Below, piece by piece: positions 1 through 11,990 of a stretch of 64,000 bases of DNA. The DNA comes from Kryptolebias marmoratus. Taxonomy: Eukaryota; Chordata; Actinopteri; Cyprinodontiformes; Rivulidae. The stretch spans positions 22,808,930 to 22,872,929 of the forward strand of contig NC_051451.1 of NCBI RefSeq assembly GCF_001649575.2. The letters run 5' to 3'. The position numbers were made by a program, and so were the translations under genes. The first letter of the stretch is position 1; each line of letters starts with the position of its first letter. The notes under the pieces were generated by a model. The model ran no database searches. It saw only the letters and a program-made list of their open reading frames with translations, and was not told the origin of the DNA.

Positions 1-864
1 GATAAAGACAACTAAATGACAAAATAAAAGAAACAATAAACACAAACTGAAACATGAAAAACAACAATAATCCTAAATACAAAAAGAAACCCCAAATCCT
101 GACACTTTTAGGTTTAAGAGTGGTTGGATTCTTAATGAATATGAATGTGTCATTTCCCAGTAAGTTGCAAATCTCTCATATCATCTTCATTTAAAACTCA
201 ACATGCTTTTGTTCAATGTTAAAATGGGCTTTGGAAAAAACAGTAGAATTTTTAGATTCTTTGACTGCATTTCAGGTCTTCATCCTAATGGATTATTAAA
301 GACTAAAGTAGAAATGGCTATCACGTCAGTGAAATGGCAATTAGGTTTAAAAGGGAACTCTTGATTTATTTAATAATCAGGATAGGACATAGTATTATCC
401 TCAAATCTAATTTGCTTATTTGCTTAAGTTATTTTATGACGTCTATTAAAAAAAAAACTCAGAAGAAGAGTTCCTGGAAAAAAGAAGTCACTGGAAAATG
501 TCAGAATAATCCACCTTTCAATTCAGAATAATGTGAACATTGTTTTCCACTCCAGGACTGGTTGACAGCAATGGCAAGATTTGCAATCATTTGTGAAGTA
601 ACAAAGGAATCAAGGATAGTACTTCCAAGAAAGAAATTTCTTACATCAGTTAGAGGTAATTTTCTTGACTCCATTATGAAGAGAATGGTGAAGACAATGA
701 TGTTTATGGAGAAAGACTCTTCTCTTTGGGCAAGGATGGCTTGGTATTGGGGATAAAACAATGAACTCTGAACTATCACAGTATTCTCTACAGGAAAAAT
801 GTCAAAATGTGTTTTTGTCAACTGAATTTTACCAGAAAGTGGGCCATGTAGTAAATAATCCAAA
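1..864. other. AT-rich intergenic DNA, no gene seen
   Basis: Opens with an A-rich tract. Short open frames exist on both strands, including a 124-codon minus-strand one at 501-875, but none has a recognisable domain, signal or splice context. I see no RNA gene or repeat that I can name. Confidence 0.6.
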
Positions 865-865
865 G

Positions 866-1436
866 CTATGTTCACACTGCAGGCAAAAGTGGCCTAAATC
901 TGTTTTATTTTTTTTGCCCATATACAACCTATATCTTATTTTTTATGACAGTCTGAACATGACAAATCTGACCCAGGTTACTTTCATATGTGGTACTAAA
1001 TTGGATACATATCTGATGTTTTTCAAAGTGACCTCAGCCTGAACGGTCATGTAGGATCGTAGAGATACTAGAGTGATGGTATCAATACTTGAGTTTTATT
1101 CTACTTTCAGTCTGTCATTCCATATCAGAAGTGTAATTCTGTGTCAGAGTAGCCGGGAAGCAGCAAAATCAAATGTGAACACTAAACGATTAAATATGGC
1201 AGATAATATTTTTTTCAGCTCTGACTGTACAACTTTAGAATTTATCCAAGCATGCTAACATGTATCCATATTTACTTTTGTAAACTCAGTATGCTGCATC
1301 TTATGTTGCCACATCTTCTGCACATGTGGGTCACTTCAGGGCCATAGACTGTTCACACTGATGACGGCCTCATTTAAATTATCTGGATCTGAGCAAAAAA
1401 TCTGAATTGAGCATTAAGACCTAGAGTCTGAACATA
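866..1436. mobile_element. Non-autonomous DNA transposon (MITE-like) with inverted ends
   Basis: The left end reads tatgttcacactgcaggc and the right end, reverse-complemented, reads ttatgttcagactctagg, so the two ends are imperfect inverted repeats. Further in, phrases such as 'gttcacactg', 'gatctgagc' and 'gcctgaacggtcatg' match a repeat type I recognise from many teleost genomes. There is no transposase frame, so the copy is non-autonomous. No clean target-site duplication is visible, which leaves the superfamily open (hAT or another cut-and-paste class). Ends are approximate to a few bases. Confidence 0.6.
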
Positions 1437-4027
1437 ACATAAGCACAAAGAATACTAGATTAACATTTTTTTAAAGAATGTTGTAAGAAAAAAAAAAAAG
1501 ATGGGATGTGTGTCACTGGATTATCTCACCTACATTCCCCCCAAGGCTTTTATTGTGGGTCTTTGACATGGGTACAGGCATTTAGTGAGACTCCCAAGTG
1601 TCACTGGCAGCACAGCAGGACTCTGTAAGGCTCCAGGAAACATCATATATCATTGTCATAAGGCTGATCATGCACATCAGCAGGGCCTTTCGTTCTGCAG
1701 CAACAATGACACCCATTAAGCTGTCTCGCTGGCAGTATTCTTGCTTACATTCCTTTGCTCCTTATTCTGATTTCCATTTCGTTCTCTCTCTCTTTTGCTT
1801 TGACTGATTCAATCTGAACAGGGTTGTAAAGTACAAAAACCTACGCTAGATGACCATTTCCATTGTTCAGAGAACAGTGTGATAGTTGTCTGCTAGATAT
1901 GAACTTGATTTGCAAACATCATTGATCAGATAAAAGTTGGAGTCATCTAAAATCACAATTGTTTGATCATCCTACTTTGCTCATTTTGAGCTAAGGAACG
2001 ATTTTATGAAAAACACAAGTGTGGAATTTCAACTACAGTATTTGCTAGCTGCCTCTGCCTTTAAAACCTGCTCATGTTTTCCACTTCCTGCGTGGAAATA
2101 CAATATTGTACTAATGAAAACAAACAAACAAACAACAAAAACTGCCACTCTGCCACTTTTTTGGTTACATGAGCCAAAAACCTTAAGTGTTCTGTTTTGA
2201 TAATAGAGTTTAATAGAGTTAATAGAGTAAATTTGTGGTGATGCAGTAGCATCCAGTTCGGAGTCTGTTTGAGATCAGAGGAACTGGTAGATTTCATAAA
2301 ATGGTTGGCATGAAGATAAATGAATACTTGCCCTTTACGTGACCTTAAACCATAAGCTTGATAAATAAAACTTGGAAAAAACTATAAAATGACTCCAAAC
2401 TGTTAAAGCTGGTTTTGTAATGTACAATAGAGAGAACCAATGGGCATTCTTTGAAAAGTATTAGTAAAGTCCTTTTTCCTAAATAAAATCTAGAGGTGGC
2501 CATTTCCTACTCTGTATCCCCCACACCCACCCCCAGTGACGCCCCTGTAGGTGTTCCTATAAATGTGCCAAAATAAAGCTCACAACCTTTTTATTTCTAC
2601 AAGCTGTTTGAAGGAACATGAAATGACGATGCTGTCAGAATATTTTACCTCCTCATCTGTTGTGTCTCATCTCTTATAAAAAGTATAGTGGTGTCCAACT
2701 AAAACTTGACAATCTGCCATGTTTAATGAAGCAGTAATCTAATACACAACTTACACAACTTGGTTTGTTCAAAACTTCTCACTAGCCTATATTTATTGCA
2801 TGTTTGTATTTCAGTTTACACAGCCTGGAGCTCAACCATGAAATCCATCTACAAAATGTAGAATTACTGGTCAATCATTGCTGAACATGCCCAATCTCAG
2901 TGCACAGACTGCTGTTATAAGACATTCACGAGCCTTATAGTACATGCTGAGCTTTCTGCCGACACTGCTTCCATGCTCCTGCAGCTTGTTAATGCAGATT
3001 TCAACAAGAAAAACCCTAGGCCTTATTCAGAGCAGATCATGAAACAGGATTTTAACTCATTCAGTTTGATGGAGCCCGCTGCTTTGGCTTTACAAGAGAG
3101 CTAGCGTCTTGGCCGAACTCTTTGCAAAGACGAGCCCTGACCCAAAGACATCTGGAATAATCCAGTTGCACCTCTGGAGAGCGGTTCAATTCAGGGCATG
3201 CAGCCATGTTTCAGATGACCCATGTCAAAACAGCTTAGAAGCAGGATCATGCATAATTTTCTTTGGTTGTCCAGGCAGCAAATGGACGATGTCATCATCT
3301 GTGTCAGAAATTTGAGTAATAGTTACATCAGCATCTCTGCATTGGAATTTCATTTCAGTAACAATGATGTGGAGAATTTCCAAGCACCAGGACATTAGGT
3401 TTTATGCTTGTACCATCATAGGTTTGCCTTTTATTGTAACATTGTATGGAAATTTGCCTGAACATACATGAAATAAATACAAATCAACATTTATTTGGTT
3501 ACATCAAAGCTTAATGAGTGCAAGGCTGCAGTAGACAGCTGTATTGCCCTAAGCTGCAGTATAACTGCTCTCGTTCTGTCCTCTCTACAGCTTTCACTGT
3601 GGGGGAGCTGTGTTGAACAGCAGAGCCAGAAAACATCCTCAAGCCCAACAGTCATAAACAGGATTGATGTCTGCGACCAAGACGTTTGACTTTATCCAGC
3701 CAAGCTTGAGAAAGATCATTTGGCATCATTGAGGCTGTACAAGAGGTTTGATGAAATTGTATTTCCCTTAATATTTTCTTTACCCGTTTATCACCGGATG
3801 CTGTAATGGGGCAATCAAGCATAAGGTAGTAATATCAGCTCAAAAGTGAAGTTATGAGGTCTTCTTAGTTTTTATTGGAGTTTATTCTAGTCTTTGACCA
3901 ACAATAGATGTGTTGACAAAATAAACGAGATGCCCAACAGAAAATTGTGAACGTCGGATATTAGCTGCAGTGTTATTTCAGTTTCAGTTTGAAAGTTTTC
4001 TTTTAGAATATTGATAACATATTAATT
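1437..4027. other. Intergenic DNA, no gene; small tandem repeat and one complex block
   Basis: No coding region can be supported. A three-copy degenerate tandem repeat of about 10 bp (unit taatagagtt) lies at 2201-2230. The block around 3495-3760 is of higher sequence complexity than its AT-rich surroundings and might be a conserved non-coding element, but this needs an alignment to know. Confidence 0.5.
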
Positions 4028-4288
4028 ATTGCCTGCTGCTGAAAGGTAAAGCTGGACAATGATGTTTTTTTTTTTTTTTTTTTCCCCAATGTCTCGCTTT
4101 GTGTATGCACATGAACTTGTCTTACTAAAATATCTCATGAACCAAAAGATTAATTTTTTTGAAACTTACAGAGAGTAATCGTTGAATGTACCTCTAGAAA
4201 TGATTACAATGTAATGTTAGGTTCAAGCAATCGCCAAAACTCCATTATTTCTCAACATGAAAATGCAAAGAATGCTAGGCCTTTAAAT
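4028..4288 (+). mobile_element. Hairpin-ended dispersed repeat, copy A (shortened)
   Basis: Starts with ttgcctgctgctgaaagg, the 5' end shared with the copies near 57500 and 53079. It continues through the family's 'aaatatctcatgaacc' segment and finishes with aatgctaggcctttaaa, the family 3' end; the final palindrome is degenerate here. A run of about 20 T residues lies inside. Most of the internal unit (the 'ggctataactcag' part) is missing. Non-coding. Confidence 0.6.
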
Positions 4289-5358
4289 ACTCAGTCTCCT
4301 TAAGTTACTTATTTTTTTATTATTACTAAAAAGATTAACAAATTTTGCACCCAAATTTTATTCCAAACCTGCACTCAAATAGAAAATCAAAAGATGTTTA
4401 CATTACCGCAAACCCTAAAATATAATTGACTCCATCTTAGTGTTCATGAAACCACTTTTGTGTTTGTTTAGCAGAGTGTGGGGAGGTATTAGCATCTAAC
4501 AATAGTGTTGCATAATGAGGGAACACTGTCTGAACCATAGCATGCATCTGGCCCTGGATAATAGACTCATATTTCCTGGTAGCTACTCTGAATGCATTGC
4601 AATCATGGGCCCTATTGTCTCTCTCAAGCTGGCTGTCCATTTTATCACAGGGCCACTACCAGCCTGTCCAGTTATTACATTCTGAATGCAGATTTTATTT
4701 TATCCAGATTGTGGCTCATTTAGATTTAGAAAATGACCCAAAGAAAGTCAATTTTAATGATTTTTGCTAAGAGGTAGAGTTATTTAATTTTCTTTAAGCT
4801 TAAGTCATTTTCTCATATATTCTCCAACCTTGTTTTTTTTCTATAATTCACTCTACCCCTTTTCCCCCTGACATATTGTTTCCGTGTTGCACATTGGTAT
4901 TGCGAACAAATCAAAATGATTGTGGTACTGATTCTAACACAAAAAGCATTCAGCATTACAGCCGAATGGGGTTTCTCAGCTGCCAAAACAAAACCTTGAG
5001 ATTTCCTCAGCTTACTTTTTGTTTCATGTCTACATAGGTGCACAAACCAGGCATCACCCTGGAGTATTTCCTGCTGTGAGAAGGCTTCTCCAGCAGAGAA
5101 TATCCAGCTGTGCAGAGCATGAATACTAGCTGTGGAGGTCTGGACCTAATTCTCCACAGAAATTCGCCCCCTGTACATCTGTGAACACAGCTTCAGTTAT
5201 TTTTAGGCACCTTTGGAGGTTTCTCCATACATGTAATCAACATAGTAAAATAGTAATAATTAATACTGCTGTGTCTATTCAACACTGCAAGAGAATTTAA
5301 AAAGTTTTTTTTTAAAAACTACTGTTTTGGTTACACAGATCTAAAGTTATGCTTTTTA
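4289..5358. other. Intergenic DNA, no gene seen
   Basis: AT-rich unique-looking sequence with short unsupported open frames on the minus strand. Nothing recognisable as a gene, RNA or named repeat. Confidence 0.5.
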
Positions 5359-5455
5359 TGGCTCACTGCTGAAGGTAATAAATTTTTGCATGTGTGCGTG
5401 TTTGTTTGTCTTTAGCATTAGCAAAATATAGGATATGCAATCCTTCAAGGAATGG
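5359..5455 (+). mobile_element. Hairpin-ended repeat, copy B: ~100-bp internal-deletion derivative
   Basis: About 75 bases of the family 5' end ('cactgctgaagg', 'gtgtgcgtgtttgtttgtc', 'tagcaaaatat') run directly into the 3' terminal palindrome (gcaatccttcaaggaatgg). The whole internal unit is missing while both ends are kept. That pattern is typical of short non-autonomous elements defined by their ends. Confidence 0.6.
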
Positions 5456-6740
5456 TTATGATGTTATTTCTTTTGTAGGTGTTGCCTTAGTTGATGTGTC
5501 ACCTTAAATATGTTATAAGTATAGTTAAAGACTAAATAAGAAAAAGAAATGAAAGACTGATGCAACATTTATTGTTATTTAACACACTGCCAGATGTTGT
5601 GTGTTTGGCGTTGAGGCCGAGGCAGGTGCAAAGGTCTGGCCGGACTCCCGGTTGACTTTCATCAACATTCATGCAGCACATGTTAAAATGTGCCGTTTCA
5701 GTCTGGGCTCAGGTTTTCTGTTGCCAAGCTAACTGTGCCACTGGAGTGTGGATGGAAATGATCCTGTGCTATAATCCATGGAAGCATCGGCACACAGCCT
5801 GCGTTCACACGTCTCCCAGTCTCTGCTTATCCCATAAAGTTGGTTAAACGCTACCTGCCACACTTATTCAAAACCTATTCAGGCTATTGACAAAAGAACT
5901 GGCATAAAGTGTTTCTCCCTAAACTTCCTCTAAAAGTTTCTGCATGAATGAATTTTAAATACTCAATTGGCCTACATACTTCTGTATTGCTCTGCTGTAT
6001 TATTCCTTAAGACTGAATGTAACACAGAAGCCTTAATAATCCCCCCACCTCCCCACACTAACTTTTTAGACTCATTAACACATCCCTCAGTGATGGTTAA
6101 ACTCCAATTTTATTCCAGATTGCAGCGTGTTTGGTAGATCTTTAAGAAAAACAACTAAAATCCACACACAAACAGAAAGAAAGTGGAAATAGGGAGTTTA
6201 TAAAAATACTGAACCCCATTTCCTAGATAAAGTCAACTTTATAATTTTTTGCTGTTTTTCAGAGAATTTACTCTTCTCATGTTCCAGTGAAGTTCTGACT
6301 CCTACAGTCTCACCATCTGCCTGTTTCTCTCCACCTCTGTGTGATTACCACATTTTAATGTCACAAAGGACCCCACAAATGAAACCTAACAAGTTTTTGC
6401 TGTCATTTAATTGCCATTAGTGTATTGGATAAATAGATCCTGGAGGACGCAAGGCTGAAAAAGCCACAATGCGGCTTTTCACGCAAATGTTATCAATGTT
6501 CATAGCTGCACTTCTCTGTCCTGTGTGAATACTTGATTGCAATCCAGACTCCTTTATCTAATCACTGCATTACAGATGAATAGAAATTAGGCAGAGTGGA
6601 AAAGCTTGAAATATTCTACCTGTTTAAAATGAGCTTCACAACTTGAGCAGGTAAATGTATTCAATTTCAGAGTGTGACAATTGATAATCATTGCAAAAGG
6701 TTTATACTAACAATTGTTTTTCTTATAAAGGATTGGAAAA
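5456..6740. other. Intergenic DNA; complex block at 5580-5830
   Basis: No gene can be supported. The stretch at about 5580-5830 is richer in G+C and of high complexity, with no repeat character that I recognise, and is a weak candidate for a conserved regulatory element. The rest is AT-rich. Confidence 0.45.
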
Positions 6741-7722
6741 TTAAAGGCCTAGCATGGCATGATGGAATGCATATCACCCACCACTTTTAAAGGTTTTAGA
6801 CAAAGATTATTTTATTCTGAGAAATTACAGTTGTAGCCTTTATGCATCACCTCATGTTATATTGTAAGTTATCAAGCTCAAAGTATGTGCTGTAAAGGAC
6901 TCAGCAAATAACATCAAATTTTAGCTCAATATCTGTGAAATTGACAGATTTATAGTCATTTTTATGTTGGCAAATGTGGATTAGCTGTGGTGGCCATCAT
7001 GAATTGGATTGGCTGCTTAAGTTAATCAGTTGTAGATGTATGTTCAACTACTAGCTCCATTAAAGTTTGTTCAGTGGTTTATAAGATATTTTGCAAACAG
7101 TTAAACAGGTTTGACTCACACCATGATTAGCACTCGAAGTTTATGCTATGAATGACCCTCAGCTACTACCACACAAAGTTTTAGTATATCATTTGTAAAA
7201 CTGTTTGAATTGTAAGCATTTTTGTATTCTTTTTAAGGTCAGATGACTGTGGCAGCTGTCTAGTTATTCAGTTTTAAATGTACATTGAATAATTACTTTC
7301 TGAAGGTTTCATTAAAATCTCCCTAGCAGTTCATGGTACATTTTGATAAAAGACAGAGATGACTCTAAATACGGTGTTTAATTGCAAAATTTGAAACAAA
7401 AATCTTTTGCGATCTAAGATGTGTTGGAATCAGTCTCAGCTACTGCTGCACCAAACTTCAGGTTTAAAACTGTAGAACAGCCTGAGTTGTAGTCATTTTT
7501 GTGTTTTTGAAGGTCAGTTGGCAGTGGCAGTTGTCTTGAATTGTGTTGACTCCAACAATTAATCACTTCTACCTGAACGAACAATGATTACTTACTGCAA
7601 GTTTTGTTAAAAATCATCCGGTGACCCATGAAATATTTTGTTATTAGTCACACATACACACATACAGACACACAAGCAGAAACATTATTGTCTGCCTTCA
7701 CCATTTGATGGCAGGCAGTAAT
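6741..7722 (-). mobile_element. Hairpin-ended dispersed repeat, copy C (three internal units)
   Basis: Read on the minus strand it begins near 7722 with actgcctgccatc and ends at 6741 with atgctaggcctttaa. In between, the internal unit (element-wide words such as 'aaaatgactataa', 'agatattgagctaaaatttg' and 'gatggccaccacagc') occurs three times in diverged form, with restart points near 7325 and 7095. It is therefore a trimer of the roughly 300-bp unit, whereas copies G, H and I have one unit and D and F two. No open reading frame of note. Confidence 0.65.
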
Positions 7723-8577
7723 TATCAGGAAGAGTCCTATGTTCATTGACAAGGAACCTTTTTTCTGGGTTTTTTTTTGCAGTAATTTAGGCACAAACCC
7801 ACTGTCGCAAAGCTTTGTGTGGTGCACAAGTTGAGCGGGACAGCAGCAAGTAAATTAACAGTTCATGCAGATCTTGCAGACAAAAAGAAGCAATCATACC
7901 TCTAACCCACAGTGACATGTTTATCCTGAACCTGGGAGAAATCATGAGCTCCAGTGGGCTGCAGCAGCTGCTCGGATAACTATTCCACCTGGTGACGAAG
8001 AGGAAACTCGTTTTGAAAGAACAAACCATAACTACCTTCACATGTTGTGGCTGTAGCTCACCTCAAATTAAAGACCACATTTATTAAAGTATTATAATTA
8101 CTTCATATGTGACATAATTATGCCTCAAATACTGTAGATGAAAAAAAGAAAAGAAAAATGATTCAGCATTTTTCTTTTCACATAAATTGCTGTGAGGATG
8201 ATGAATAATTAATAACAGCTCCATTTAACGTGAGAACAATGCTGAGGAAAAGTCTGTCTACATAGCCAAAGAAATTCATACCCCACATTAATATATATTG
8301 GAAATGGAGTAGAACACATTAATATAAATGGGTATTTTCTATATAGGTCAGTTCAGCTGCTCAAATGTCATTAGAGTAACACAGGTTTCTGAACATCACT
8401 CTTTGGTTTCTAGTCATAGCCTATTTACAAGACAGGTACAGGCAGTAGGAGGGTCCTGAAAGCTGAGAGGGCTAAGTTCTCTGCAGGACATCTGTTTTAC
8501 AAAAAAAAAAATGAAAGGGTTGTGCTCTTATTGTGCATAAAGTTGTTTTAAAAGAATCTTATTATTGCTAACCAACA
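7723..8577. other. Intergenic DNA, no gene seen
   Basis: Contains a high-complexity segment around 7790-8045 with an 84-codon minus-strand open frame. The frame has no domain or homology that I recognise and is treated as chance. Confidence 0.45.
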
Positions 8578-9260
8578 AAGGTGAAGGAGGAGCAAAAATG
8601 CTTTCCTCATATCTGTGTGTGTGTGTGTTCATCTGTACTGTTAGCAAAATATTATTTTAATGAAACTTTCAGAAAGTAAGTACTAGATGCGCATCTACAA
8701 CTGACTACCTTTTAGACTCAATTCAATGCAAGATGGCCACACAGCAAAGTGATCTTCCCGAACACAAAAATGGCTATAACTCAGACAGTTTTACAGATAT
8801 TGAGCTAAGATTTGGTGTTTTAGCAGCAAAGCATCATCGCCAACACATATTTTGAGCACAACACATTAAGCAGCATCTTTGCTTAGAACCTGGAGTCAAC
8901 CCTGTTTGTCTGTTAGCAAAATATCCAATAAACCACTGGATGAGTTTAATGAAACTCTCAGACAGGAACTTTTGGATGTGCATCTACAATTGATTAACTT
9001 TTGGAGTCAACTTAATAAAAGATGGTCACCACAGCTAACTGAACTTAGCCCACACAAAAACGGCTGTAACTCAGTGAATTGTACCAAAGTTTAGTGTTTT
9101 ATTCAGAATTTGCATTAGATTGAGCACAAAATTATTTTCAAGGTATAACCATTAAAGATATAACTCTGTAACCTTTTAACATCAGATGATCTTAGTCTGA
9201 AACACTGGCGTGAAAGGCAACAAGCAATATATATTCCTTCAAAGAATGCTAGGGCTTTAT
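8578..9260 (+). mobile_element. Hairpin-ended dispersed repeat, copy D (two internal units)
   Basis: Starts with a diverged 5' end and a short (GT)n run, then shows two successive internal units. Each has the words 'ctgttagcaaaatat', 'catctacaa', 'aagatgg' and 'ggct(a/g)taactcag'. The restart lies near 8900 at 'aaccctgtttgtctgttag'. It ends at attccttcaaagaatgctag followed by ggcttta. The restart junction has the same wording as in copy F near 34160, so the two share a dimeric ancestor. The small plus-strand ORF at 8879-9094 lies inside the repeat and is not a gene. Confidence 0.65.
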
Positions 9261-10033
9261 TTTACATTTTCTGTCAAATTATAACAATGTTCCTCAAACA
9301 AAATTGTATGCAATTTCAAAAAAACAACTCCCTCAGTACCACATTTAAAATCTGTTTTGTCTGTAGAATCTCCTGTAAAATATTGTTCAAATGTTATTTT
9401 GACTTTTTTAAATAAATCTTTGTTCTTTTATTCGTCTTTCTGACATTTTCAGAGTTCAGGGCTAATCGATAACAGGGCCAGCATTAAAAACAACAAGAGC
9501 AACAACAGCACAAACCATATGTGGAATGTAAAAACACTTGAATGCCATTACATTCTTAATTCCCAGAACTGAGGAAATCAGATCTTTGCCTTTAAAGATT
9601 ACATCCCACAGGACATCTTCCTCGTACAAGTGAAAAACTGTTCACAGGAAGAAAAAAAACTACAGGCTTATTTAATTCAGTTTGGTCTGTGATCAATGTA
9701 GTGAGATAAAACAAGACATAAACATTGCACAGCGTTCAAGGAAACAAGTGAGTTGTTTTCAGTTTATGTTGCTGTTCCTGCTGATCTGACATCTTTATAG
9801 CAAATGCTTCGTGGTAAGTCTTTGAAATACAAGTTGCAGGATTTAAACGTCTTGCTGTAATTGAAGAGCACTTTCACTTGTTTAATTTTTTTGTTTTGGT
9901 AGAATTTTGACATATTTTACAATATCTATGCCAGCCTCTTTAGCGTATTCCTACATTGTAAAATATTACATGTTTTCAATTATATTTCTTCAATTTTATT
10001 GAAAAATAAAGAAAATTATTGAAAACTAACAAA
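9261..10033. other. AT-rich intergenic DNA, no gene seen
   Basis: AT-rich sequence without supported genes or named repeats. Confidence 0.5.
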
Positions 10034-10197
10034 GTGAGAGGCCTAGAATTCCTTCAAAAAATGCACATTGCCCACCACTTTCTGTTAAAAGCGTTTTCTG
10101 TGATTCATGAGCTAGTTTGTGGTACAGACAAAAGAGCACACACAGACACAGGCAAAAACATTATTACTCTGCCTTTGCCTTCAGCAGTGGGCAGTAA
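10034..10197 (-). mobile_element. Hairpin-ended repeat, copy E: ~165-bp internal-deletion derivative
   Basis: On the minus strand it begins ttactgcccactgctgaagg, passes a short GT-rich stretch and 'ctcatgaatcac', then jumps to 'tggtgggcaatgtgcat' and the terminal ttctaggcctc. It keeps both ends and lacks the internal unit, like copy B but in opposite orientation and with a different deletion. The small open frame across it is not a gene. Confidence 0.65.
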
Positions 10198-11640
10198 GAA
10201 GAATTTCTGTTCCGCCTTTAAGAAGTAATGACCAAAAACACACAAACCTGTTTTCGTTTCTATAAATGTAAGCAAATTTGTTTGGCTGAACTTCAGGAGA
10301 CATTTTATTTTCTTGTGAATGTGTGATGACAGAGAGTGACAGAGCACAGTGGAAATCCATCCCGATTAAGTTACTTCAAAGGGCAGGGTTTGTTTCCACT
10401 CTGGGCCTTTTGGCTGCTTAAGAAGAGGAGACAGTTTTCCTTGAAACCAAAATTGTTTTCTCCTTTCTTTTTTCCCTTTTTTTTGACAAACTCTGGGTAA
10501 ATAAGGTCATTTCAAAATCTGCTTGGCATACCAAAGAAAAAACTCTTGAGTATGCACATGGGGCACATTTTGTAATCACCTCAGCAGGAATTTAAAACGT
10601 TAAACAAAGAGAAAAGGCAGCCCGGATGACTTTGCATTTGTGTTGAGGCTTTGAAGTGAATTTTTGTTGAAAATTCCAGCAGAAGGCCTTTACAAGATGT
10701 TACATGTATTGCTTGAACATGTTTTTCAAGTGACACAGTTTTCACTAGTACATGTTTTTGAGACTGTTGCATCATACAAAAATTGCCCCGAGAAGCGATC
10801 AAAGATGATCAAAGCGTCCCCATGAACCACATTATTGTTACTGTTCAGCCTGTGTACCTTTTGCCCTCCTTTAGCAGGTATTTTCTATTTAAGGTGCTCA
10901 CTCTTCTCTAAACTTTGTTACTGTAGCCCTCTGCAGCCTCTGAGCTGAGTTCTCATTGGATAAAGGCCAAATGTGTTTGCCTCCTCTTTGCCACTGGAAC
11001 TCCAGGATGAATATAGGCAACGAATAGAAACCACAACATTTATGCAACTATGTGTACAGAGTCAAGTACACCACTCATCACCTTGTGCCCACAACTAGAG
11101 ATAGGTTAGTTTACATTAAAAATTGATGCCCCATTATGCCCCGGGGCCATTGTTTCTAACCTTGGTGCAGGAACAGACAGCAGTGTGTCCTTTGGGAAGG
11201 ACCTGTGCCACCTGGAGTTACTTGGCTGACCTAAATCCTGGGCTACAGAGATACAGCCTGATGTGACTCACCTGCCTTTGCGTCTGAACATATAACAGGC
11301 AGACTGCTATTACCAATGCTCTTTGAATTCTTTTCTGTTACCAATCAGACCTACAGTATCAAAAATAATGAGATGTATAGTGACCTAGATTTTTATTTTA
11401 ATATTAAAAACAGTGGTCCTTTTGGGGTTTATCTCTACAAATACATCTAATGAAAGGCTTTTTAAAGTGACACTTACTCCTCACACCAAAAATGATAATA
11501 TAGTCCTCAAAGATTGAAAATCAAGGTTGTTATAATATTTAGTTGTGTCTGTGGATTATCTTCTTTCAGTTTGCTTCCTAAAAGGATAGTTCAGAGCACT
11601 TGAAGTGGAAAATTTATTAAAAGACTAAGGAGATTGCATT
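10198..11640. other. Intergenic DNA, no gene seen
   Basis: Mixed-composition unique-looking sequence. Short open frames at 10105-10347 and 10581-10802 (minus strand) have no support as genes. Confidence 0.5.
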
Positions 11641-11990
11641 TTCTTGGAAATCCAGCGTGATTGCTGATGACTGAATGCCTTTACTGAAATTTACTGAAGA
11701 AGCTGCAACTGAGTTATTAAAGCTAATAAAAGCAGAACACTAGCTGAGAGTCAAAACTATCAAAAGACTAGCTAAAAGCTAAAAGTATCCAAAAGCTGCA
11801 TAAAAGCTAAAAGTAGAGAAAGGCAAGCTAAAAGCTAAAAATATTAAAAGGCTAGCTAAAAGCAGCGAAAGGCTAGCTACAAGTCAAGTGTGCCAAAATT
11901 GTAGCTAAAAACTAAAAGTAGCAAAAAAGACAAGAATAGAGTAAGTATGCTGAAGCAGATTTTAAAGAAAATAATATTTTTGAAGGAATT
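11641..11990 (+). repeat. Degenerate tandem repeat based on GCTAAAAGCTAAAAGTA
   Basis: Between about 11712 and 11935 the motifs gctagctaaaa, gctaaaagta and caaaaggctag recur many times with irregular period, forming a degenerate minisatellite. The leading part ('aatccagcgtgattgctgatg', 'aagaagctgcaactgagttattaaagc') resembles a dispersed teleost repeat that I have seen with the same AGCTAAAAGC array, so this may be one end of a larger mobile element whose class I cannot name. Confidence 0.6.

Noticed and set aside
501..875. 124-codon minus-strand open frame
   Set aside because: No recognisable family and no supporting signals; the length is plausible by chance in this amount of DNA.
8879..9094. 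Small plus-strand open frame
   Set aside because: It lies wholly in copy D of the hairpin-ended repeat; other copies do not keep the frame.
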